A stretch of 64,000 nucleotides of DNA from UBA5436 sp050951845 (GTDB lineage Bacteria; Bacillota; Clostridia; Saccharofermentanales; DTU023), in the NCBI GenBank assembly GCA_050951845.1, contig JBMNJV010000003.1, positions 62,001 through 126,000 of the forward strand, written 5' to 3'. The notes under the pieces were generated by a model. That model saw only the letters and a list, made by a program, of their open reading frames with translations, was not told where the DNA came from and ran no database searches. How positions within the stretch are numbered: position 1 is the stretch's first letter; every line of letters begins with the position of its first letter. Below are positions 7,770 to 16,408 of this stretch, piece after piece. The position numbers were made by a program, and so were the translations under genes.

Positions 7770-8785
7770 TGAATAATATCCTGGAATTTTGGCAAATTTT
7801 TAATTATCTCTTTCCAAAACAAAGTTTACCTTTTGTTTTATTGATCGGTTTAATTTTAAGTTTAATTATTGAATCCGATCCGATCAGCATCTTGAATTTT
7901 GCACGACAGAGCAAATTCGTTATTTTCAATAATCCCGGTTTAAGGAAAATATATCTTGTCTATCCGTCCGGGTTAACTTATTTCTGGATTTTGACCGTTT
8001 CGGTTTTAATTGCCGTTTTCAGCTATTTTTTATTTAATTTAAGCCGCTTGGTTGCTATACCGCTTGCCTTAATCATCCAAGTCATGTTTGCCTGGCAAGC
8101 TTTTCCGACCCGACGTTATGTTAAACCGTTAATGCGGGCAAGTGATGTTTTCAAACAAGAGGGAACTATGGCAGGATTGGCCCAATTGCGTACCAATTTG
8201 TACGGTGAGGCGGAATCCGCTCCGGTCCGGCAATTATTCAGTTCAACTTTGAGTGATCATCTGATGCAAGTAACCCTCTGCTGGTTAATACCGTTGCTGG
8301 CTTTATTATGTGGATTTTGGCCGTTAACTTTCTTTTATCTGACATTCATCATTCAGTATAAAGAGTATAATTTGCGCAATAAAGTTATTGATCAGATTTT
8401 AAGACTGCCTCATTTCGTGACCGTTGCGCTGATGCGATGTTTGTTCTTATTTTGCCGGGGGTCACAAGAAGAGAAAAATGAATTTAAAGCAGAATATCTT
8501 AACTTTAATCAGTTATTTGCGTCTGAACAACATGCAGTGCAAAATACTGATTCCGGACAAAAACATAATAGTTCCGAAATAAACGAACATGATTTTGATC
8601 AGGTTGCCGGAAATATTTCCGGCAATGACAGATTAACAATCTCAAATCAAGATCAAATAATAAAGACAAAATATCGGCCAATCAATTTACATTATGTAAA
8701 ATTTGTTGAGGTTCTTTGTCTCGGAGCTATGACTGTTATCATGGGTTTCGGTTTGTTGGTTTCTTATGTAAGAGCATTTTTTTAG
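7769..8785 (+). CDS. multi-pass membrane protein, possible distant CbiB/CobD relative
   Basis: A 338-residue protein with about five hydrophobic segments (roughly 22-40, 70-90, 92-112, 170-195, 315-335) and a hydrophilic linker at 235-300. The middle part (KPLMRASDVFKQEG..AQLRTNLYG..APVRQLFSSTLSDHL) recalls the arrangement in adenosylcobinamide-phosphate synthase CbiB, but the diagnostic motifs of that family are not convincingly present. The one-base TAATG overlap with a precorrin-2-dehydrogenase-like gene supports a tetrapyrrole-linked role. The identification is tentative; it may be an unrelated membrane partner. Confidence 0.4.
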   Translation: MNNILEFWQIFNYLFPKQSLPFVLLIGLILSLIIESDPISILNFARQSKFVIFNNPGLRKIYLVYPSGLTYFWILTVSVLIAVFSYFLFNLSRLVAIPLALIIQVMFAWQAFPTRRYVKPLMRASDVFKQEGTMAGLAQLRTNLYGEAESAPVRQLFSSTLSDHLMQVTLCWLIPLLALLCGFWPLTFFYLTFIIQYKEYNLRNKVIDQILRLPHFVTVALMRCLFLFCRGSQEEKNEFKAEYLNFNQLFASEQHAVQNTDSGQKHNSSEINEHDFDQVAGNISGNDRLTISNQDQIIKTKYRPINLHYVKFVEVLCLGAMTVIMGFGLLVSYVRAFF

Positions 8786-8984
8786 AACATAGTTAAGTGC
8801 AAATCTTAAATAGTGAGCTTTAAAAAATAAACAATATTAAGATTTTGAATTTACAAGATAACGCGAAAGATTAAATTCGACTTGGCGGATAAGAATCAAT
8901 ATAATTTTGATTATAGCTTTTAAATTTTTTCTGGCGCAAGACAGATTCAGAAAAGACGAATTTATAAAAAAGGAATCATAGACA

Positions 8985-9806
8985 ATGGTAAAGTGGCTGG
9001 CTTTTATTCTGATGTTAATAGATCATATCGGATTTTTTTTATTTGATATGGTTCCGCCGATTGTCTACGATTTAATGCGCGGATTAGGGCGACTTGCAAT
9101 GCCGCTCTTTGCATTTTCTCTGGCTTACGGTTTTACTAAAAGTGAAAATTGGTTAAAATATTTAATCAGATTATTATTTACTGCTATAGTTTCCGAATTT
9201 GTGATAATTAAATGCTATGCTTTGCTCGGTTTTCATCGTTCTCTGATCAATATAGTTTTTATGTTCAGCTGCAGTCTGGTTTTCCTGATAGCTTTGAAGA
9301 TTTTACTGAATTCAGGATATGATTTATTAGTAAGAATGCAACCGGTAGGCTCTACCGGCATACCGGAAAATGACCTTTCATACGATTTCAGAGTTAATCT
9401 GGGCGGAATCGAACTTCCGCCGATCCTCGGTCTTATTTTGGGTTTGATTTTTATGCTGATCTCCTCCTGGCTGATTATCAAATATGACATGGAATACGGC
9501 ATATATGGTCTGCTTACAGTGGTTGCATTTTATATAGTTTTAATTACAAGACCGAAACATCCTCTGATTTTGGGAATTATCTTGCTGATAGTTGTGAATT
9601 TGATTTTTCAAATAGGTTATCTTTTGAATCTGGGATCAGTATTTGAATATAACTCTTTACAGTGGCTGACAGTTGCTGCTGTTCCGTTTTGTTTTTATAA
9701 AGAAGAAGAGCGAGTACCGGCGAAATGGCAAAAATATTTTTTCTACATTGCATATCCTGTCCAATATATCATCTTAACTTTAATCAGGTATTTATTGACA
9801 GCATAG
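8985..9806 (+). CDS. TraX-family membrane protein
   Basis: A 273-residue protein with eight or so membrane helices. The N terminus carries the TraX-family hallmark: MVKWLAFILMLIDHIG, then GRLAMPLFAFSLAYGF and YLIRLLFTAIVSEF. TraX acetylates the F pilin in Escherichia coli; chromosomal homologues in Firmicutes are uncharacterised membrane acyltransferase-like proteins. The C terminus ends with hydrophobic YPVQYIILTLIRYLL, also typical of the family. Ribosome site AAAAGGAATC. It is preceded by a 200-nt AT-rich spacer, so it may be monocistronic. Confidence 0.85.
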   Translation: MVKWLAFILMLIDHIGFFLFDMVPPIVYDLMRGLGRLAMPLFAFSLAYGFTKSENWLKYLIRLLFTAIVSEFVIIKCYALLGFHRSLINIVFMFSCSLVFLIALKILLNSGYDLLVRMQPVGSTGIPENDLSYDFRVNLGGIELPPILGLILGLIFMLISSWLIIKYDMEYGIYGLLTVVAFYIVLITRPKHPLILGIILLIVVNLIFQIGYLLNLGSVFEYNSLQWLTVAAVPFCFYKEEERVPAKWQKYFFYIAYPVQYIILTLIRYLLTA

Positions 9807-9905
9807 GTAAGTTGTAAAAAAACAACTTTAGTTGTATTCTGTATGACAGTATTTTATTTATAATGAATATATTAATGAATAATCCCGAATAGTATGAGGT
9901 GTTAA

Positions 9906-12437
9906 ATGAATTATTCAACTGAAATAGATCGCAAATGGCAAAAACACTGGCATGAAATTAATATAGCGAAATTTGATGAAACAAGAATTGATCAGAAATT
10001 GTATGTTCTGGAGATGTTTTCCTATCCTTCCGGTGCTAATTTGCATGTAGGGCATTGGTATAATTACGGTTTGTCCGATAGTTGGGCACGTATGAAAAAA
10101 ATGCAGGGTTATGAAATTTTTCAACCGATGGGTTTTGATGCTTTCGGTTTGCCGGCAGAGAATTATGCCATAGAAACAGGTATTCATCCTAAAGACAGTA
10201 CGGAATCCAATATTACCAAGATGGAAGAACAACTCAAATCAATGGGCGGTCTTTTTAACTGGGATCATGAACTGGCAACTTGTCGTCCGGAATATTATCG
10301 TTGGAATCAGTATCTGTTCCTGCAATTATTCAAACAAGGTTTGGCTTATCGGAAAAAGGCGCCTGTCAATTGGTGTCCGCACTGTAATACGGTTTTGGCG
10401 AATGAACAAGTTCAGGCAGACCATACTTGTGAGCGTTGCGGTACAGTTGTAACCAAGAAAAATCTCACTCAATGGTTTTTTAAGATTACTGATTATGCGG
10501 AGGAATTACTTGATAAATTAGCTGATTTAGATTGGCCGGAAACGACCAAGAAAAATCAGGAAAACTGGATCGGTCGTTCAGAGGGTGCTGAAATAACCTT
10601 CAAAGCTATTCGGAATGATCAGGATATAATTGATGAAAACGGCGAACCTTTAAAATTAAAAACATTTACGACCAGAGTGGACACGCTTTACGGTGTGGTG
10701 GCATTAGTTGTAGCACCGGAAAGTGATCTCTGTGAATTGCTGACGACTCCCGAACAGGCAGCTGAAGTTAAAGCTTATCAGGCAAAAACTCTTTTGCTGA
10801 GTGATATAGACCGTACATCAACTGTTTTGGAAAAAACCGGTGTATTCACCGGATCATATGCCGTTAATCCGATCAATAATCGGAAAATTCCGATTTGGAC
10901 TTCGGATTATGTTATTGCCGGTTACGGAACGGGTTGTGTGATGGTTGTTCCCGGTCATGATGAAAGAGATTATGAATTCTGTACCAAGTTTGATTTGCCG
11001 ATTATTCCGGTCATTGCAGATCCTGAGGATCCGGAAAATACCGAATTACCTTATATTAAATACGGAATTTTAGTCAATAGCGGAGACCATACCGGACAGA
11101 CTTCCGAAGAAGCAATGCAAGAAATAGTTGCCGAATTGGCAATGGATAATTTAGCCGAAGAACAGATTAATTATCGTTTGCGTGATTGGCTGGTTTCCCG
11201 TCAGCGTTATTGGGGAACTCCGATTCCGATCGTTTACTGTGATCAATGCGGGGTGGTACCAGTACCGGAAGCTGATTTGCCGGTCGAATTGCCTTATGAT
11301 GTCGATTTCACACCTGACGGTGAATCACCGCTTTCAAAGCATGCAGGTTTTATGAATACGACGTGTCCTGTCTGCGGCGGTCCTGCCAAAAGAGATCCCG
11401 ATACTTTGGATACTTTCGTCTGTTCTTCCTGGTATCAATTCCGATTTGTCGATAATATGAATGATCAGGTAATGTTTGACAGGGCAAAAGTTAATAAGAT
11501 GTGTCCGGTTGATCATTATATCGGCGGGGCGGAGCATACAACAATGCATTTATTGTATTCCAGATTTATAACCAAAGCACTGCGCGATATGGGGTATCTG
11601 GATTTTGATGAACCGTTCCAGGCATTGACCCATCAGGGAACGATCCTGGGGGCTGACGGCAGAAAAATGTCTAAATCTATAGGAAATACAATTTCGCCGG
11701 ATGCTTATATCAATAAATATGGTTCCGATACATTGCGTTTGTTCCTGGCATTTGCTTTTTCTTATGTCGATGGCGGTCCGTGGAATGATGATACTTTAAT
11801 AGCAATCACGAAATATATGGGCAGAATTGAACGTTTTGTGGCAGAATTGATTGAACAGATAGAGCAAAAAGATCAATCATTGTTAGGTAGATGGGCAGCC
11901 GATGCGAATTTTGATCCTTGGCACAGCACTGATTTGACTAAAGCTGAAAAAGAATTAAATCGGGTCAAAAACTATACGATCAAAGAAGTTACACGTGATG
12001 CGGACAAATTCCAATTCAACACATCAATTGCACGTTTAATGGAACTGCTCAATGCTCTGCAGGACTATGTCAAAGAAGATGGTGTCAAATTGGATCTGGT
12101 TTATCAGACAGTTTCCGATTATTTAAGATTGTTAGCTCCGTTTGCTCCTCATTTCAGTGAAGAATTGTGGGAAAGCTTAGGTCATGAAAATACGAGTGTT
12201 TTCTACGAAAAATGGCCGGAATATGATGAAAATGCATTGGTCATGGATACAGTAGAGATTGCTATTCAATTCAACGGACAATTAAAAGGGCGTATCAGTA
12301 TAGCCAATGATGCAAAACAACCGGAGGTTGAAGAACAATTAAAAGCCATGCCTGAATTTACAACATGGCTTGCCGGCAGAACTGTCAGAAAAATCATTTA
12401 TGTTCCCGGCAGAATCGTTAATGTTGTTGCTAATTAG
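9906..12437 (+). CDS. leuS: leucyl-tRNA synthetase
   Basis: An 843-residue class I synthetase that charges tRNA-Leu. Seen: the HIGH-type motif HVGH at 47-50; a four-Cys zinc knuckle CPHCNT..CERCG near 160-180; the CP1 editing domain with TTRVDTLYGV and GYGTGCVMVVPGHDERD; the tryptophan-rich LVSRQRYWGTPIPI; a second CxxC-rich insertion; and KMSKS at 587-591. The C terminus has the anticodon-binding helical bundle and the LeuRS extension ending RKIIYVPGRIVNVVAN. Length is normal. Only 99 nt separate it from the TraX gene, too short for a T-box leader. Confidence 0.98.
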   Translation: MNYSTEIDRKWQKHWHEINIAKFDETRIDQKLYVLEMFSYPSGANLHVGHWYNYGLSDSWARMKKMQGYEIFQPMGFDAFGLPAENYAIETGIHPKDSTESNITKMEEQLKSMGGLFNWDHELATCRPEYYRWNQYLFLQLFKQGLAYRKKAPVNWCPHCNTVLANEQVQADHTCERCGTVVTKKNLTQWFFKITDYAEELLDKLADLDWPETTKKNQENWIGRSEGAEITFKAIRNDQDIIDENGEPLKLKTFTTRVDTLYGVVALVVAPESDLCELLTTPEQAAEVKAYQAKTLLLSDIDRTSTVLEKTGVFTGSYAVNPINNRKIPIWTSDYVIAGYGTGCVMVVPGHDERDYEFCTKFDLPIIPVIADPEDPENTELPYIKYGILVNSGDHTGQTSEEAMQEIVAELAMDNLAEEQINYRLRDWLVSRQRYWGTPIPIVYCDQCGVVPVPEADLPVELPYDVDFTPDGESPLSKHAGFMNTTCPVCGGPAKRDPDTLDTFVCSSWYQFRFVDNMNDQVMFDRAKVNKMCPVDHYIGGAEHTTMHLLYSRFITKALRDMGYLDFDEPFQALTHQGTILGADGRKMSKSIGNTISPDAYINKYGSDTLRLFLAFAFSYVDGGPWNDDTLIAITKYMGRIERFVAELIEQIEQKDQSLLGRWAADANFDPWHSTDLTKAEKELNRVKNYTIKEVTRDADKFQFNTSIARLMELLNALQDYVKEDGVKLDLVYQTVSDYLRLLAPFAPHFSEELWESLGHENTSVFYEKWPEYDENALVMDTVEIAIQFNGQLKGRISIANDAKQPEVEEQLKAMPEFTTWLAGRTVRKIIYVPGRIVNVVAN

Positions 12438-12517
12438 AAAAAGCATGATTTTGTCAATGACAAAAGCTGCCAATTTAATTTTTATGGCATAATTAGTTAC
12501 TCCAGCTGCCGGAATTT

Positions 12518-12566
12518 AATATAATAAAAGATACCGTAGTACAATTAAATATAATAAAAGATACCG
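12518..12566. repeat. tandem 30-bp direct repeat
   Basis: AATATAATAAAAGATACCG occurs at 12518-12536 and again at 12548-12566, exactly 30 bp apart within a near-identical context. Each copy contains a TATAAT-like hexamer, so the pair could form two start sites for the downstream lipoprotein gene. The remainder of the 285-nt spacer is AT-rich with no gene. Confidence 0.6.
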
Positions 12567-12722
12567 GAGAACAAGATAACATAATTAAATCATAATTAAA
12601 ATAAGTTTAAATATAATACAAATTCAGCATCATAAAATTTACAGTGTTTACAGTTCGTGAGAATTGATGAGGACTAAGAAAATTCAGCTATGAGGAAGCA
12701 GTCGGCTTGCAAGGAGAAATAT

Positions 12723-13709
12723 ATGAAACAAACAAGTTTAGCAGCTTCGGCAGCGCTTAGAAGAATAATCTGTTTTACTTTGATTTTAGTTTTGCTTTGT
12801 TCGGTATCCTGTAAAAAAGATGACAAGGCAGAATTCAGCAAAAGGACTCAAACTGCATCATCCGCAAGGACAAACAAATCATGGAATAAAGTAGTATTTA
12901 CACAATCAGAACAAGCTTCTGAAAGTACTTCCGGTACTCCGGAAATGTCACAAACGAATGGTCAGACAAGTGAAACCGTTAATGAAGGTACAAGCACCTC
13001 AACGGGTCAGACAACAGATGAGTCTGCGGTTGAAACGACAAATGAAACAACAGGTCAAACGACATCCGCAACAACTACTGTGCCGACTACCGGCTCAACG
13101 ACTGCAGCAACAACCCAGCCTGCAACGACAATTGCCCCGACGACTGCAGCAACAACCCAGCCTGCTCCGACAACTGCTCCGACGACTGCAGCAACTACCC
13201 AGCCTGCGCCGACAACTGCTCCGACAACTGCAGCAACTACCGGTTCTCAAGGCGGATTAACACCGGACCAGATTACCGGAAACTGGGAAGCCTATTTAAC
13301 TGTAAATTTTTATTCGGAAATTAATGAACCGGGAGTATTAGACAATATTTGGTCCGAAGAATTTGTTTTTGCGATGACTCTGACGCATATATCAGGAAAC
13401 AGGTACACAGTTTCATTAACTCCTACAAAATATAGTATAGATTATGAAGAAGCTTCCATGGAGGGTATCCGCCAGGGACCGCTAAATTATGAAGCTGAAT
13501 TAAATGACGGCAAATTATCTTTTTCAGTAGAATCTGAAGCTTTTGGTTTTGAAGGTTTCGAGGAAAAAGGATTTATAAAACCTTTAAATTTAGACATTCT
13601 GCTAAATACTGAACAATATTTATCAGGCATTATATATATTAGTAAAGATACTACAATAAATGGTTTGCCTTCTGTGGTGAACGTATCGTTTTACATTATG
13701 AAAGTCTGA
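12723..13709 (+). CDS. Thr/Pro-rich putative lipoprotein
   Basis: A 328-residue exported protein of unknown function. The ATG at 12723 is chosen because AAGGAG lies just upstream; a start 33 nt earlier lacks a site. A hydrophobic signal segment ends in LLCSVSC, a plausible though not ideal lipobox. Residues ~35-170 are low-complexity Ser/Thr/Gln, including a 14-residue repeat (TTAATTQPAPTTAP) in about 3.5 copies, likely an extended wall-spanning or O-glycosylated stalk. The C-terminal ~150 residues (from GGLTPDQITGNWEAYL) form a compact beta-rich domain reminiscent of lipocalin-like secreted domains. I recognise no specific family. Confidence 0.8.
   Translation: MKQTSLAASAALRRIICFTLILVLLCSVSCKKDDKAEFSKRTQTASSARTNKSWNKVVFTQSEQASESTSGTPEMSQTNGQTSETVNEGTSTSTGQTTDESAVETTNETTGQTTSATTTVPTTGSTTAATTQPATTIAPTTAATTQPAPTTAPTTAATTQPAPTTAPTTAATTGSQGGLTPDQITGNWEAYLTVNFYSEINEPGVLDNIWSEEFVFAMTLTHISGNRYTVSLTPTKYSIDYEEASMEGIRQGPLNYEAELNDGKLSFSVESEAFGFEGFEEKGFIKPLNLDILLNTEQYLSGIIYISKDTTINGLPSVVNVSFYIMKV
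13101..13240 (+). repeat. 42-bp in-frame tandem repeat
   Basis: Repeat units begin (ACTGCAGC) at 13101, 13143, 13185 and 13227, exactly 42 bp apart, encoding the Thr/Pro-rich stalk of the lipoprotein. The high identity between units suggests recent expansion or slippage. Confidence 0.9.
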
Positions 13710-13834
13710 GCATCTGATACCTTATGATATCTTAAACAGGCATTTCGAAAACGAACAAAATTAAAGAGGGGAATTATCAATTTTATTTCCGGATAATCAG
13801 CATTGTTTTCCGAGTAGAAACTTAAGGGATATGT

Positions 13835-14695
13835 ATGAGTAAACCCGGTATTTTTAAAACAAAAATTATGCCGACGCTCGTAGCAGCGATACTTCTCTTA
13901 GCTGCTGTGATCCAGATCTTTGTGCCTTTGTTGGGAAAAGAAACAAGTGCCAGAGAAATTGAACGTGACATAATAGAGCGAGATCATGATGAGCATCCGG
14001 AACTTCAATTTAAGTGGGAAATCCGCTATGAGTATACTGATTCTCAAGGAAAGAAACATACAGGAATTTACAACCAAAAAGGAAATGCAACCGGAAGCAA
14101 TGTTGCCTCTCCGAGGAGAGTTTACTATCTAGCTTTTTTGCCGAGTTTTAATGTGACCAAGACTAATGAAGGAGCGGGTAATCTATTGAGTGGTCTGGTC
14201 TTTTTATTTGTCGGAATTTTGATCTTAGTTTCCGTTTATAAAAAAGGTGGCAAAAAGAAGAAAGCCAAAGTTCAGACAAAACAGAATCTACAGCCGCTTC
14301 CGGGAGACTACCCTAATCAGGCAAGCTATTCAAATCAAACTGTTTATCCGAATCAGATTGTGAACTCCCGATACGTTAATAACAATCAATATTCTGCAGG
14401 ATTTTCCAATCAACAAGCACAATACAGTCAAATGCAATTTAACCAAGCACAATATAAGCAAACACATTCTAACCAAGCGCCATATAATCAAATGCCATAT
14501 AATCAAGCGCCATATAATCAAGCACCATATAATCAAGCGCCATATAACCAAGCGCCATATAACCAAATACAATGTAATCAAGCATATGATAATCCAACAC
14601 AATCTGCTCAAGTCCCTAAAAAACAATGGCAGTGTCCGAGATGTCAAAGAATCAATCAGGGAAACTTCTGTGGTAGTTGCGGTTTTCCGAATTAA
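13835..14695 (+). CDS. DUF3592-like membrane protein with QAPYN repeats and zinc ribbon
   Basis: A 286-residue protein. A signal-anchor helix (about 10-32) precedes an extracytoplasmic domain (FKWEIRYEYTDSQGKKHTG..NVASPRRVYYL) of the DUF3592 type, followed by a second helix (about 110-132). The cytoplasmic tail is Gln/Asn/Tyr-rich with repeated QAPYN pentapeptides (about 210-245) and ends with a single zinc ribbon, CPRCQRINQGNFCGSCGF. The GNFC..CG ribbon is almost the same as those in the SPFH protein at 20592, suggesting a shared partner. The function is unknown. Confidence 0.75.
   Translation: MSKPGIFKTKIMPTLVAAILLLAAVIQIFVPLLGKETSAREIERDIIERDHDEHPELQFKWEIRYEYTDSQGKKHTGIYNQKGNATGSNVASPRRVYYLAFLPSFNVTKTNEGAGNLLSGLVFLFVGILILVSVYKKGGKKKKAKVQTKQNLQPLPGDYPNQASYSNQTVYPNQIVNSRYVNNNQYSAGFSNQQAQYSQMQFNQAQYKQTHSNQAPYNQMPYNQAPYNQAPYNQAPYNQAPYNQIQCNQAYDNPTQSAQVPKKQWQCPRCQRINQGNFCGSCGFPN
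14471..14580 (+). repeat. 15-bp in-frame repeat array (CCATATAATCAAGCG type)
   Basis: At least six 15-bp units with small variations encode QAPYN pentapeptides in the C-terminal tail of the DUF3592-like protein. The spacing and coding phase are strict, and there are no spacers, so this is a protein-repeat expansion and not a CRISPR. Confidence 0.85.
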
Positions 14696-14861
14696 GTTTA
14701 ACGTTATTTTCATCCGGGGAAAAGTATGTCCGTTGCAACTCAAAAAACAAGCCTCTTTTAAATCTGAAATTATTTCACAAATCATCTGTCCGGTTATTTG
14801 CTTAATAATATTTCATATGCTAAACTTATTTCCGTTGAATAAATTTCAACTCAAGATTAAT

Positions 14862-14953
14862 GGAGAGTTGGCCGAGCTGGCTGAAGGCGCACGATTGGAA
14901 ATCGTGTTTACGTTAATAGCGTAACGGGGGTTCAAATCCCCCACTCTCCGCCA
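14862..14953 (+). tRNA. tRNA-Ser (GGA)
   Basis: Cloverleaf with GGAGAGT/ACTCTCC acceptor stem, anticodon stem-loop ACGAT-TGGAAATCGT with anticodon GGA, a long variable arm (class II, as required for Ser) and T arm GGGGGTTCAAATCCCCC. The discriminator is G and CCA is encoded. Confidence 0.97.
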
Positions 14954-14958
14954 TAAAA

Positions 14959-15378
14959 TTATTCTGTTACTGTGTCATATTGCCAGTCAATAATTCCGCC
15001 GAACTCTTTAACATTTGTATAGCCAAGTTCCGAAAGTTCACTTGCAGCGTTTTTGCTTCTTCGGCCACTGCGGCAATAAACAAGTATAAGGGCATCTTTG
15101 TCCGTAAGTATGGATTCTGCAGTTGTTTCTATTTCATAATCCGGAATCAGAATAGCGCCTTTAATATGTTCAGCGTCATATTCGTCCTGCGTACGAACAT
15201 CCAGAATAATATATGAATCTTCGTTGTCCATGATATATTTTGCTTCTTCCGGGGTAATTTGTTCGTAAGTATTCTGCAATGTGCTATTGCCTGTTTTTTC
15301 AGTTGTGACTAATGAGCAGCCCGTAAGTACTGACAGGAATAACATAAATGTTAAACATAGGGTAAGTATGCGTTTCAT
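14959..15378 (-). CDS. rhodanese-domain lipoprotein
   Basis: A 139-residue exported lipoprotein with signal peptide MKRILTLCLTFMLFLSVLTGC, lipobox LTGC, then one rhodanese domain: ILDVRTQDEYDAEHIKGAI, the catalytic loop CRSGRRS with active Cys, and ELGYTNVKEFGGIIDW. Such extracytoplasmic sulfurtransferases are often paired with thioredoxin-like lipoproteins, and here the region directly upstream (15410-15548) encodes a thioredoxin-like remnant. The ATG has no strong ribosome site, so translation may originally have been coupled to that upstream gene. Its stop lies five bases from the convergent tRNA-Ser. Confidence 0.9.
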   Translation of the reverse strand: MKRILTLCLTFMLFLSVLTGCSLVTTEKTGNSTLQNTYEQITPEEAKYIMDNEDSYIILDVRTQDEYDAEHIKGAILIPDYEIETTAESILTDKDALILVYCRSGRRSKNAASELSELGYTNVKEFGGIIDWQYDTVTE

Positions 15379-15409
15379 TTCAATAATTCAGCAAAATGGC
15401 TTTTTCGGC

Positions 15410-15548
15410 CTATAGCCGCCTTGCTTTCTCCTTTTCATCCAGGTATACAATTAGCATCGGGATGCCGACCAACTTGCATTTTAAAGAAAGGGAGAAGCTT
15501 TCGTCAATATATACCAACTTTTTAGCTGTACCGGAAAGGTGAGCAGAT
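15410..15548 (-). pseudogene. thioredoxin-like C-terminal remnant
   Basis: On the minus strand an open stretch without an ATG reads ..KKLVYIDESFSLSLKCK then LVGIPMLIVYLDEKEKARRL and a TAG stop. This fits the C-terminal half of a thioredoxin fold: VDVDE-x-x-x-L-x-x-K-Y, the cis-Pro loop GIP-x-L and the following beta strand. The CxxC half is absent; a TGA stop lies immediately upstream. Its place just before a rhodanese lipoprotein matches known thioredoxin-rhodanese pairs. The similarity is judged by eye and the segment is short. Confidence 0.4.
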
Positions 15549-15689
15549 CAGTCATAATACTGAAGAAAATGTCTGAAACACTAATATAATTGTATTATAC
15601 CCTATTCTTTTGTAGAGAATTAAGACTGAAAATATAATAATAAACAGTTAGAATAGAAACAGAAATAAATTTAATTACAAGGAGATAGC

Positions 15690-16037
15690 ATGTTATTAAT
15701 TTGTTATAAAAAATGTGGAACTTGCCGAAATGTGGAAAAGATCTTGCAAGAGAAAAATATGGAGTATGAATACAGAAATATTGATACTGAAAATCCTACG
15801 GCTGATGAGTTGAAGGCATGGCATGAAAAATCGGAGCTGGCAATTCAGAAATTTTTTAATACAAGCGGTATGGTTTATCGCGCACAAAAACTGAAAGATA
15901 AGCTTCCGAATATGTCGCTTGAAGAAAAATATGAATTGCTTGCTACAGATGGTATGTTAGTGAAAAGACCGATTCTTTTATATCTTGATCAAGTTTATGT
16001 CGGCCCGCAGGTGAAAACATTTGTTGAAAGTCTTTGA
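15690..16037 (+). CDS. ArsC/Spx-family protein (YffB-like)
   Basis: A 115-residue thioredoxin-fold protein. The redox motif is CGTC in YKKCGTCRNVEKIL at 9-12, followed by YEYRNIDTENPTADEL, the hinge around KFFNTSG and the C-terminal KRPILLYLDQVYVGP. This is the standard ArsC/Spx layout, with the KRP segment of glutaredoxin-linked members. It could be an arsenate reductase-like enzyme or an Spx/MgsR-like transcription cofactor; the second Cys in CxxC favours the Spx-type group, but no ars genes accompany it. Good AAGGAG ribosome site. Confidence 0.85.
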   Translation: MLLICYKKCGTCRNVEKILQEKNMEYEYRNIDTENPTADELKAWHEKSELAIQKFFNTSGMVYRAQKLKDKLPNMSLEEKYELLATDGMLVKRPILLYLDQVYVGPQVKTFVESL

Positions 16038-16113
16038 TCCCGGGTGCGAAATCTCAGACCCGTAATTACTCCGCTAGTTTTGAGTAACGTGCGGCTGAAA
16101 AATTTGCCGCTAT

Positions 16114-16214
16114 ATTCTAGTTGTCTGAGCAAAGCAGATTTATTTAGCAATTAGCCGGAATACGACTGACAAAACTAATTCTAGTTGTCTGAGCAAAACA
16201 GATTTATTTAGCAA
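16114..16214. repeat. direct repeat pair, 37 bp, 64-bp period
   Basis: ATTCTAGTTGTCTGAGCAAA and the following 17 bases occur at 16114-16150 and 16178-16214 with a single mismatch. They lie in a 370-nt gene-free spacer (16038-16408), which also has a small hairpin GCGGC-N10-GCCGC at 16091-16110. No coding potential was seen there. Confidence 0.8.
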
Positions 16215-16408
16215 GTTGATTAAATTGTTCGATCAAATAGACAGATCAAGTTTTGTTTTAAGCGAATATAAGTTAAGATATATTTAATCAGTACTATCAT
16301 GAAAAATAGAATATTGCGGATTGTTTTTGTCCTGAAGTTTGTTAACAGGCAGATCAAGATGAAGCGAAAAACATTTTGTTTGTGAAACTACAATATGTGG
16401 AGGTTGTT

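Noticed and set aside
9807..9905. Possible T-box leader before leuS
   Set aside because: Only 99 nt are available and no specifier loop, T-box sequence or terminator is visible.
14471..14580. Short regular repeats that could suggest a CRISPR array
   Set aside because: The units are contiguous 15-mers in coding phase (QAPYN) with no spacers and no cas genes.
14330..14785. 151-codon minus-strand frame opposite the QAPYN repeats
   Set aside because: Its LIIWRLI-type repeats are only the antisense of the coding repeat array.
15379..15560. Possible riboswitch upstream of the rhodanese gene (several pairable segments)
   Set aside because: No known aptamer core was recognised, and the segment reads better as a thioredoxin-like coding remnant on the same strand.
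15690..16037. Annotation as an arsenate-resistance gene arsC
   Set aside because: No arsenic transporter or ArsR regulator is adjacent and the CGTC motif is equally compatible with Spx-type proteins.
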